From contig JAFLKN010000045.1 of the NCBI GenBank assembly GCA_019163175.1, positions 23,577 through 87,576 of the forward strand: DNA of 64,000 nt, in the 5' to 3' direction. The notes beneath the pieces are model-generated. The model ran no database searches and was not told the origin of the DNA. It saw only the letters and a list, made by a program, of their open reading frames with translations. This DNA is from Prolixibacteraceae bacterium (GTDB lineage: Bacteria; Bacteroidota; Bacteroidia; Bacteroidales; Prolixibacteraceae). Shown one piece after another: positions 1 to 6,976 of the stretch (position 1 is the stretch's first letter; each line of letters opens with the position of its first letter). The translations under genes were made by a program, and so were the position numbers.

Positions 1-292
1 AGAAAATGCCCGCCTGAATAACATCTTTAATCTGGAAGCCAAATTGGGTGATGCCGGTTTGCTCGGTAATGAGACTTACGAAATCATTTTTGCCAACATC
101 CATAAAAATGTCATCATCAACGATTTGCCTATTTATGAAAGTGTATTGCAATCGGGCGGAAAACTTTACCTGAGTGGCTTCTATACCCACGACATGCCCG
201 ATGTAAAAGCCAAAGCCGAATCGGTGGGACTATTGGAAACAGGATACCACGAAAAGAATAACTGGGTTGTTTATTCGTTTGAAAAGTCATAA
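1..292 (+). CDS. prmA: Ribosomal protein L11 methyltransferase, C-terminal part (partial)
   Basis: The reading frame is open from base 2 and runs in from outside the window, so only about the last 96 residues are present. It begins with ENARLNN, as expected just after the SAM-binding core of PrmA. It continues with the family's C-terminal pattern: FANIHKNVII, then a proline, a GGKLYLSGFY strand and a final NWVVYSF strand. PrmA is a cytoplasmic SAM-dependent enzyme that trimethylates ribosomal protein L11. A TTG at 44 could be mistaken for a start but lies inside the domain. The identification rests on the conserved C-terminal half only, since the nucleotide-binding motif is upstream of the window. 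Confidence 0.85.
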   Translation, partial: ENARLNNIFNLEAKLGDAGLLGNETYEIIFANIHKNVIINDLPIYESVLQSGGKLYLSGFYTHDMPDVKAKAESVGLLETGYHEKNNWVVYSFEKS

Positions 293-374
293 AAAGTTCC
301 AAATTCAAGGTTCCAGATAAGGCCCAGTCGATGGAACCAAAAACCCGTAACTTGCAACTGGTAACAACAAACCT

Positions 375-1043
375 ATGGATCAAATTATACACTATCTGAC
401 CAGCAAATTTGGTCAAACGTTTCCTCATAAACCCGATGCAGCAATTGCAGAACGAATCAATCGGTTAAACCGCCTGCAACTGATAGAACTTCGGCATAGG
501 CTGTTTCAGGAGGCCCGGAAATTTGACGTTAGCGATCATGGACAGCAAACTCTTTTCTGGCTTCAAAACTGTTTCGACCTGATTGACAACAACATGTTTC
601 GCATGCATCAGGTATACTTCAGCCCGGGAACCGAAATTCTGGAGTCGATTTCTGAATTGTTGAGACAGGCACAAGAGACTCTTGATTTATGTGTTTTTAC
701 AATTACAGACGAACGACTCGCCACCGATTTAGTTGAATGTCTGGATCGCGGCATAAAGGTTAGATTGATTACCGACGATGATAAAATATACGACCATGGC
801 TCAGCAATCCATAATCTAAAAAACGCTGGAATACCTATTAAAATTGATCATTCACAATATCACATGCATCACAAATTTGGAATTATCGATTCCCGAATTG
901 TCTTTACAGGAAGCTTCAACTGGACTTATACCGCGTCCAAACACAATCAGGAAAACCTGTTGGTAACCTCCAACTACGAAATTGTAAAACAATACGCTGA
1001 AGAATACGAGATCCTTTGGAAAGAAATGTTTTGGATGAAGTAA
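375..1043 (+). CDS. Phospholipase D-like (single HKD motif) protein
   Basis: This 222-residue protein has an N-terminal helical part (about 1-75) and one PLD-like domain (about 78-220). The catalytic HxKx4D motif is visible at H165-x-K167-x4-D172, followed by GSFNW at 179-183. A single HKD motif means the active enzyme should be a dimer, as in bacterial Nuc endonuclease and mitochondrial PLD6. No signal peptide is seen, so it is probably cytoplasmic. The family includes nucleases and phospholipases, and the sequence does not decide between them. The ATG at 375 is the first good start after prmA. The gene ends 3 bases from the convergent GH5 gene. Confidence 0.8.
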   Translation: MDQIIHYLTSKFGQTFPHKPDAAIAERINRLNRLQLIELRHRLFQEARKFDVSDHGQQTLFWLQNCFDLIDNNMFRMHQVYFSPGTEILESISELLRQAQETLDLCVFTITDERLATDLVECLDRGIKVRLITDDDKIYDHGSAIHNLKNAGIPIKIDHSQYHMHHKFGIIDSRIVFTGSFNWTYTASKHNQENLLVTSNYEIVKQYAEEYEILWKEMFWMK

Positions 1044-1046
1044 GAG

Positions 1047-2213
1047 TTAGTGTTTCTTCAGCAGATCGAGCATTTTTTTATCCAGTTTATGGCCATACCA
1101 ATCAATGTACTCAACATCTTTGCGTCCTGAATCAAGCATACCAAAATCACCCCTGAAATTCCACAAAGCATATCCAATTTGGTTTTCAGTTAATACATCC
1201 AACACATCGCCAAACCACGCTAAAAATACATCATGAGGTGTTTCTTTCCAGCAACCACATTCCCCGCAATGAACACCAACTCCTTGCTTTACCAACTCAA
1301 TCCAGGGACGGTATAATTCTTCCAGATTTTTTCTGCTGAATGATTGCCCTTCAATAGTTCCTGGCCAAACAGGTTTTGGCGCGTCATCCGGATTCTTAAA
1401 AACCCACGGCGCCCGATAATGCGAAATGTAGTGCGGGAAATAGCCACGACAGCTTTGAGCAATATTCAGGTCGGTAATTTCAGGGATAACCGATGCACCA
1501 ACGTCATTCCCATCGGCAACCACCAAATGATTGGGATTTGATTTACGGATGGCAGTTGACGCAGCCAAAGCTACTTTCCGGTAAACCGCACCTGGAATCG
1601 TTGTTCTTGGGGCAAACTGATCGTTCATATCTTCGCGCCAGCTGGGCTCATTGACCAGATCGAAACTGATCTTTTTTGATGAAACAGATTTAAACCGGTT
1701 GCCCCACATTTCCCAATGAAAACAAAAAGCATCCAGTGCCTCCTGATCTTTCCACAAGTTGTAAGGCTCATTAAAACCGGCATTCACACAATAACCAGGC
1801 GCCCGATGCAGGTTAATGCTCACATGCAACCCAAATTCCTGAGCTTGAAAAACCAGTTCCTGAATTTCATCAACTACTTTTTCATTGATGTTCAGAACAT
1901 CAGCTGGTGTCACATTTTTCTGCCGGTCGAAATTAATGTATCGTGGATAAGCCATAGGTAATCGCACAAAATCGAAACCCCAGTCAGCCATCCACTTTAA
2001 ATCTTCTTTGGTTGTTTTAGAACGGTCGTCGCCCTTCGAAGGAGAAGCGCCAAAATAATCGAGCAGATTAAATCCTCTCCAGCGTGGAATTGCATTTTTT
2101 ACTGAAGGCGTAAGTGAAGATCCAATAGCGAAATTTCCGGTCAGTGCAGTCGCAGCTGTAACTATACTGGTTGTTTTGATAAAAACACGACGATCAATGT
2201 GTTTATTTTCCAT
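1047..2213 (-). CDS. Glycoside hydrolase family 5 protein (cellulase-like)
   Basis: This is a 388-residue secreted GH5 (clan A, TIM-barrel) hydrolase. The acid/base glutamate is E189 in DLVNEP, and the probable nucleophile is E318 in VHCGECG. The early barrel strand RGFNLLDYFG (46-55) and the ending YALWNFRGDFG (348-358) also fit. The N-terminus has a twin-arginine type leader (DRRVFIK at 7-13, then a hydrophobic stretch to about 32), so Tat export is likely. GH5 enzymes retain configuration and cleave beta-1,4-glucans, mannans or related linkages. The exact substrate is not readable. The gene is convergent with the PLD-like gene and divergent from the YhcH-family gene. Confidence 0.85.
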   Translation of the reverse strand: MENKHIDRRVFIKTTSIVTAATALTGNFAIGSSLTPSVKNAIPRWRGFNLLDYFGASPSKGDDRSKTTKEDLKWMADWGFDFVRLPMAYPRYINFDRQKNVTPADVLNINEKVVDEIQELVFQAQEFGLHVSINLHRAPGYCVNAGFNEPYNLWKDQEALDAFCFHWEMWGNRFKSVSSKKISFDLVNEPSWREDMNDQFAPRTTIPGAVYRKVALAASTAIRKSNPNHLVVADGNDVGASVIPEITDLNIAQSCRGYFPHYISHYRAPWVFKNPDDAPKPVWPGTIEGQSFSRKNLEELYRPWIELVKQGVGVHCGECGCWKETPHDVFLAWFGDVLDVLTENQIGYALWNFRGDFGMLDSGRKDVEYIDWYGHKLDKKMLDLLKKH

Positions 2214-2401
2214 GGTTTATAGTAGTTAGGTTTAGGTTATTTCCGACTGAGCTAAGTTATTTTAATTTAAACAACATATAAAAAATATTACTCCCATTTT
2301 TTCCAACATAGACGAATAACTGGAAAATTACAAGTTACCAAAGCATATTATGTTCTTCGTTTTTGTACTTGTACCTCTGGCTAAATTTTAAAATCAAACT
2401 G

Positions 2402-2409
2402 TATATTTG
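2402..2409 (+). promoter_or_regulatory. Candidate Bacteroidota -7 promoter box for the YhcH-family gene
   Basis: TATATTTG matches the Bacteroidota -7 consensus TAnnTTTG and lies about 63 bases before the preferred ATG at 2472. No good -33 TTTG stands at the usual 19-base distance, so the call is tentative. If correct, transcription starts near 2416, which rules out the in-frame GTG at 2409 as a translation start. Confidence 0.4.
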
Positions 2410-2471
2410 TGCGCCCAATTGCTATCGATTGCATGGGTAACAATTATCATTCATTTCAACACAATTACATC

Positions 2472-2921
2472 ATGATTCTGGATAAACTTGAGAATGCTGC
2501 ACTATATGAAGGTATCAGCGAAAATATGAAGAAAGGTTTTGAATACCTGAAAAATACAGATTTGGCTAATTTGGAAGTCGGTCGTTACGAAATAGATGGG
2601 AAAAATGTATTTGCTCTTGTGAGCGAATACGACAGTAAAAAGCCCGAAGATTGCAGGCTTGAAGCCCATCAGGTTTATGCCGATATTCAATACATTGTTA
2701 CAGGAAGTGAAGCAATTGGCTTTGTAACTTTAAACAATCAAACCGTAATTTCAGAATACAATCCGGATAAAGATATCGCATTTTTTTCAGGAGAAGCTGC
2801 CCCACTTATTCTTGACTCAGGCCTGTTTGCAGTTTTCTTTCCGCAAGATGTTCACCGTCCGTGCATGCAGATTGATGGTCCGGAGAAAGTAAAGAAAGTG
2901 GTAATTAAGTTGATGGTGTAA
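2472..2921 (+). CDS. YhcH/YjgK/YiaL family protein
   Basis: This is a member of the small beta-sandwich YhcH/YjgK/YiaL (DUF386) family, about 149 residues from the chosen ATG. The family typically begins MILDxL, which is exactly what the ATG at 2472 gives (MILDKLEN). The frame is open back to a GTG at 2409, but those 21 residues do not resemble the family and overlap a candidate promoter box. The motif LEAHQVYADIQYIVTGSE and the late FFPQDVHRPCM segment with a conserved histidine are characteristic. Family members occur near sialic acid, alginate and other sugar catabolic genes and bind a metal, but their reaction is poorly defined. It is convergent with the nitroreductase gene. Confidence 0.85.
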   Translation: MILDKLENAALYEGISENMKKGFEYLKNTDLANLEVGRYEIDGKNVFALVSEYDSKKPEDCRLEAHQVYADIQYIVTGSEAIGFVTLNNQTVISEYNPDKDIAFFSGEAAPLILDSGLFAVFFPQDVHRPCMQIDGPEKVKKVVIKLMV

Positions 2922-2932
2922 TGCTGTCGTTC

Positions 2933-2973
2933 AGTAGTCATTGATTGTAAATGCTATGCGATCAATGACTACT
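2933..2973. terminator. Long hairpin between convergent genes
   Basis: A perfect 13-bp inverted repeat (AGTAGTCATTGAT at 2933-2945, its complement at 2961-2973) with a 15-base loop lies between the convergent YhcH-family and nitroreductase genes. There is no T-tract on either side, so it may be a bidirectional stop or simply an intergenic palindrome. Confidence 0.5.
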
Positions 2974-2988
2974 AAACTACATGTATCT

Positions 2989-3903
2989 TCAATTCTGGAT
3001 AAATGCAACTTCTGCAAAACTTCTTCTTATTCCTGATTTGAATTTGTATTTGGGGTGACCAAAAATAACAAAGATACCAGCTGGTGATTTTTCAGGTAAG
3101 TTCCATTTTTGTTTTAACTTTTTGGCTCCATATTGAATCATCGGATGAATGCTGCCAATCATACACGAGCCAAGGCCTAGGCTTTCGGCAGCCAGCATGG
3201 CATAAGTAGCCGGAATATACGGATCGGCCGGGTCGCAATATGGCGATGCAGCGAAATACATTGCCAAAGGAGCATCGTACAATAAATAGTTCTCCTGTTT
3301 TTCTTTAGATTCGGTCATAAAATTGACTAAAGGCTGTCCGAAACTCTTCATAACCTGATAGGCTTCTTTGCCAAACAATCGCCAAAGCCAAATAAAAGCT
3401 GGCGAAAACACCCAACTGATTTTGCGGAAATAGTCGATTACATCGAACGAAAACTCGCGAACTTTAAGCCTTCCTTTAATTACCACCAGATGAACATCTG
3501 ATGGAGGTAAACCCATTGGCGCAGAAACAGCTGCTTCAATAATCTTTTCAATCAACGCATTTTCAACTTCCACTTCTTTAAAATCACGGATACTCCTTCG
3601 GCCAATCATCAGGTTTTTAAGCTGTATATAAGATGATTTGTCTTTCATTTCAGACAAATCAATCCGGTCATTTACGGTCATTTCCCGTCCTGAAATTTCA
3701 ATGGCATTCGTTGGACAAACTGCCATGCATTGTCCACATGCGATACAACCAAAAAGGGGAAAATTACTTACAACTGGTTTGTTGTCATCCATGATGAGCG
3801 AAAAATCTTTGCATACTTTAACGCAAAGTCCGCACGAATTGCAGCGATCGTACAAAATATTGATCCAACCATTTTCATTGGTTCTGCTGGTAATGATTGC
3901 CAT
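2989..3903 (-). CDS. Ferredoxin-domain nitroreductase family protein
   Basis: This 304-residue fusion has an N-terminal two-cluster ferredoxin (C21-x2-C24-x2-C27-x3-C31 and C53-x2-C56-x2-C59-x3-C63P) and an FMN-binding nitroreductase domain that starts at GRRSIRDF (101-108). The nitroreductase signature AAESLGLGSCMIG is near residue 240. Such fusions are common in Bacteroidota and anaerobes. They are thought to pass electrons from low-potential donors to FMN, but the natural acceptor is unknown. No leader is present, so it is cytoplasmic. It is divergently arranged with the esterase gene across a 66-base spacer. Confidence 0.85.
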   Translation of the reverse strand: MAIITSRTNENGWINILYDRCNSCGLCVKVCKDFSLIMDDNKPVVSNFPLFGCIACGQCMAVCPTNAIEISGREMTVNDRIDLSEMKDKSSYIQLKNLMIGRRSIRDFKEVEVENALIEKIIEAAVSAPMGLPPSDVHLVVIKGRLKVREFSFDVIDYFRKISWVFSPAFIWLWRLFGKEAYQVMKSFGQPLVNFMTESKEKQENYLLYDAPLAMYFAASPYCDPADPYIPATYAMLAAESLGLGSCMIGSIHPMIQYGAKKLKQKWNLPEKSPAGIFVIFGHPKYKFKSGIRRSFAEVAFIQN

Positions 3904-3969
3904 GGCTCGGTTTTTTTTTATAAATTTAAGCAGTTTTTCAATAATTATCTATACGCCTAAATCACATTC

Positions 3970-4938
3970 ATGAAGCATACTGCATTTATTCTGCAAATCA
4001 TCCTTCCCATTTTATTTTTCAGCCTGAAAATCAACGCACAGGAACGCTATAAAGATGAAATTACCGACTCAGTTCGCATCGAAACCTATACCTATGCTTT
4101 CAAAGACGGAAAGTCACTAGATCTGGATGTTTATACTCCGGCATTCGATAATCAGTCGTTGCGACCTTTAATTTTTTATGTGCATGGTGGTGGTTTTTCA
4201 GGTGGGAAACGAAACGAACCCGGAATCCATACCTTCTGCAAAAAACTGGCTCAACACGGTTATGTGGTTTCATCTATTACTTACAGACTTACCCGGCAGG
4301 GTACTGCCACAGCTTTTGGGTGCGACTGTCCGGCAATTGATAAGCTGAATACCTTTAACGAAGCTGTTGAAGACGTTCAGGATGCCACTTTTTTTATGAT
4401 CAAAAATCGGGATAAAATGGGAATTGATCCACAGAAAATTATTCTTTCAGGCAGCAGTGCTGGTGCTGAGGCCGTTTTGAATGCAGCCTATCAACCGCCC
4501 TATTGCTATGGACTAGACAGCGGACCTGTTTCTTATGCCGGAGTTATTTCAATGGCTGGAGCTGTTCCTGATACTTCACGGATTTTTAAGGAATCGGCCA
4601 TACCATCCTTATTATTTCATGGCACCTGCGATAATCTGGTTCCTTATGCTTCTGCACCGCATCATTATTGCAAGAAATCGGAACCCGGTTATTTGATTTT
4701 GCATGGTTCATATACCATTGCCGAAAAACTAAAAAAACTCGAAACACCATACTGGCTATATACATACTGCAATGCAGCTCACGAAATTGCTGGAAAACCC
4801 ATGTCTGCTAACTTTAACGAAATCGTTGATTTTTGCTATTCGTATGTGGTCAACAAAGGAACAGAGCAAAAAACTACGGTTATCAAATCCGAAAATAAAT
4901 CGTGTGAATACCAAACCTTTAACTTTTGTACCGAATGA
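3970..4938 (+). CDS. Secreted alpha/beta-hydrolase (esterase/lipase-like)
   Basis: This 322-residue protein has a Sec signal peptide (about 1-23, ending INAQ). The oxyanion-hole motif is HGGG at 72-75. The nucleophile is S163 in G-S-S-A-G (161-165). Likely partners are D221 in GTCDNLVP and H271 in NAAHEI. This is the arrangement of carboxylesterases and acetyl-xylan-esterase-like enzymes. Its substrate may be an acylated glycan given the nearby glycoside hydrolases, but that is inference. Its stop codon overlaps the next ATG (ATGA at 4935-4938), so the two genes are translationally coupled. Confidence 0.8.
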   Translation: MKHTAFILQIILPILFFSLKINAQERYKDEITDSVRIETYTYAFKDGKSLDLDVYTPAFDNQSLRPLIFYVHGGGFSGGKRNEPGIHTFCKKLAQHGYVVSSITYRLTRQGTATAFGCDCPAIDKLNTFNEAVEDVQDATFFMIKNRDKMGIDPQKIILSGSSAGAEAVLNAAYQPPYCYGLDSGPVSYAGVISMAGAVPDTSRIFKESAIPSLLFHGTCDNLVPYASAPHHYCKKSEPGYLILHGSYTIAEKLKKLETPYWLYTYCNAAHEIAGKPMSANFNEIVDFCYSYVVNKGTEQKTTVIKSENKSCEYQTFNFCTE

Positions 4939-5777
4939 AACGCTTCTTTTTTATCATCTTAATTTTCGCCTGCAATACAATTATGGCCCAGAATATCCGC
5001 ATAATAACTTACAATATCCGATACAACAATCCGGGCGATGGAATAAATGCCTGGCCCAACCGAAGCGCACAGGTGGCAGCTTTACTCGATTTTCATCAGG
5101 CTGAGATTTTTGGTTTACAAGAAGCTCTTATTGGTCAGATCGAAGACATTCAGGCCAAATTACCAAATATGAAATGGGTAGGCGTTGGCCGCGACGATGG
5201 CAAAAAAGCTGGCGAATACTCTCCTCTTTTCTACAATTCGAAGAAATTTAAAGGGTTAAAAAGTGGGTATTTCTGGCTTTCAGAAACGCCAGAAAAACCA
5301 GGTTTAGGATGGGATGCTGCCTGCAACCGGATATGCACTTGGCTTTTGCTCGAAACCGACAAAAAAGATAAGCAATTTATGGTATTTAATACCCACTTCG
5401 ATCATCAGGGAATTAAAGCGCGGACTGAATCGGCAAAACTTATTCTTAAAAAAATCAAAGAGTTAAACACATCAAAACTACCAGTGATCCTAACCGGTGA
5501 CTTTAACCTGACTCCTGAGCAAGAACCTATTGCGGTAATTACGAAAGAACTTAAGGATTCGCGCGCTATTACAAAAGATGCACCTTACGGACCAATTGGA
5601 ACATTCAACGGTTTTAAATTCGATGCTCCATTAAAAGAACGTATTGACTTTATTTTTGTAAACGACAAGGTTGAAGTGAAGCAATACGCTGTTCTTGCCG
5701 ACTCAAAAGATCTGCGCTATCCATCAGACCATTTACCCATATTTGTAAACATTGAACTGAAGTCGGGGAAGAAATAA
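4935..5777 (+). CDS. Secreted endonuclease/exonuclease/phosphatase family protein
   Basis: This 280-residue protein has an N-terminal Sec leader (MKRFFFIILIF, cleavage near MAQ at 17-19). The EEP-fold catalytic motifs occur in order: TYNIRY with N27, GLQEA with metal-binding E63, NTHFDH, LTGDFN, and the terminal SDHLP. These metal-dependent phosphodiesterases cut nucleic acids, sugar or lipid phosphates. Secreted Bacteroidota members are often annotated as metal-dependent hydrolases of unknown substrate. The frame is open back to a TTG at 4926, but the ATG at 4935 gives the signal peptide and an ATGA overlap with the upstream esterase. Confidence 0.85.
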   Translation: MKRFFFIILIFACNTIMAQNIRIITYNIRYNNPGDGINAWPNRSAQVAALLDFHQAEIFGLQEALIGQIEDIQAKLPNMKWVGVGRDDGKKAGEYSPLFYNSKKFKGLKSGYFWLSETPEKPGLGWDAACNRICTWLLLETDKKDKQFMVFNTHFDHQGIKARTESAKLILKKIKELNTSKLPVILTGDFNLTPEQEPIAVITKELKDSRAITKDAPYGPIGTFNGFKFDAPLKERIDFIFVNDKVEVKQYAVLADSKDLRYPSDHLPIFVNIELKSGKK

Positions 5778-5822
5778 TTAGCTAATCTGAACAAATTCCT
5801 CAATCTATCGCTTTCAGTAGCT

Positions 5823-6878
5823 ATGAAAGTAGATTATCTAATTGTGGGCCAGGGCTTGGCCGGAACATTGCTTGCCAATGAATTTTACAGGCAAAACAAA
5901 AGCTTCATGGTTATTGACAACCCCGATCAATCCAAATCATCAGCGGTAGCAGCAGGGCTGATAAATCCGATTATTTTCCGACGAATGACCAAAAGCTGGT
6001 TGGTTGATGAAGCGTTTCCGCAAATGGAATCTGCTTATTTGCAACTGGAAAATTTACTGCAAGAGCAGTTGTATTATCCCGTTAAAATAATGAAATCCTT
6101 AAGCGAAGATGACTTGAATTTTTGGAAAGAAAAAACCTTCGCCAATAAATTGGAAAGCTATATTGAAGTAGAACCTGATTTATTCTTCGAAAACGCGAAT
6201 ATTAAATCAGCTTTTAGTTTTGCTTGCATTAACACAGCCGGAAGACTTGACATTCAAAAACTTATTTCTGCATTCAAAAAATTTCTAAGTCAACAGAATT
6301 CGATCAGAAATGAAAGGATTGACTACGAAAAACTGATTATTCAACCTGATTCGGTGATTTATGATAATATATTCGCACGAAAGATCATTTTTTGCGAAGG
6401 TCCGTCAGCTTCCGAGAATCCATTTTTCAAAAATCTGAAGTTTAAGCACTCCAAAGGAGAACTACTGGAGGTAAAAATTCCGGAATTAAAACTGAACAGA
6501 ATTGTGAGTGATGAAGTATTTGTATTGCCTGTTGGTGATGACCAGTACAAGGTTGGAGCCACTTACAGTTGGGATAAATTGAATCACGAAACTACCGATT
6601 CTGCCCGTGAGGAATTGCTGAGCAAACTTGGAAAAATCATTTCATTAAAGCCGGAAATAGTAAATCAGAAAGCCGGAATACGCCCAACCATGCACGACCG
6701 AAAACCTGTGATTGGATTGCTTCCGGATAATCCGCAAATCGGAATTTTCAACGGCTTGGGTTCAAAAGGAGTTTTGCTAGGCCCATATTTCGCCCATCAA
6801 TTTGCCGATTATTTGAATGGGAATTCAGATTACATTCATCCTGAAGCCGACATTAAACGGTACTTCAAACACAAATAA
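5823..6878 (+). CDS. FAD-dependent oxidoreductase (DAO family)
   Basis: This 351-residue protein opens with the FAD-binding Rossmann motif G9-x-G11-x2-G14 after a beta strand (VDYLIVG). An ending with NGLGSKGVLLGPYFA is typical of the D-amino-acid-oxidase/MnmC-C superfamily. It lacks a leader and is probably cytoplasmic. The family oxidises amines or amino acids with FAD, but the substrate of this widely conserved Bacteroidota member is not known to me. It follows the phosphatase gene by 45 bases on the same strand and may share its transcript. Confidence 0.75.
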   Translation: MKVDYLIVGQGLAGTLLANEFYRQNKSFMVIDNPDQSKSSAVAAGLINPIIFRRMTKSWLVDEAFPQMESAYLQLENLLQEQLYYPVKIMKSLSEDDLNFWKEKTFANKLESYIEVEPDLFFENANIKSAFSFACINTAGRLDIQKLISAFKKFLSQQNSIRNERIDYEKLIIQPDSVIYDNIFARKIIFCEGPSASENPFFKNLKFKHSKGELLEVKIPELKLNRIVSDEVFVLPVGDDQYKVGATYSWDKLNHETTDSAREELLSKLGKIISLKPEIVNQKAGIRPTMHDRKPVIGLLPDNPQIGIFNGLGSKGVLLGPYFAHQFADYLNGNSDYIHPEADIKRYFKHK

Positions 6879-6937
6879 TCTACATGTATTTTTGAAAACC
6901 TGTGCGGTCAAATCAAAATCCCTATTCGATTTTTTGA

Positions 6938-6945
6938 TACTTTTG
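6938..6945 (+). promoter_or_regulatory. Candidate -7 promoter box for the GH2 gene
   Basis: TACTTTTG fits the TAnnTTTG consensus and lies 31 bases before the ATG at 6977, giving a leader of about 25 bases. No convincing -33 element is at the expected distance. Confidence 0.4.
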
Positions 6946-6976
6946 AGAAACCAAATCAGACCAAAATCTACAAGCC

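Noticed and set aside
2409..2471. GTG start for the YhcH-family gene
   Set aside because: It overlaps a candidate promoter -7 box, and the family starts at the MILDxL that follows.
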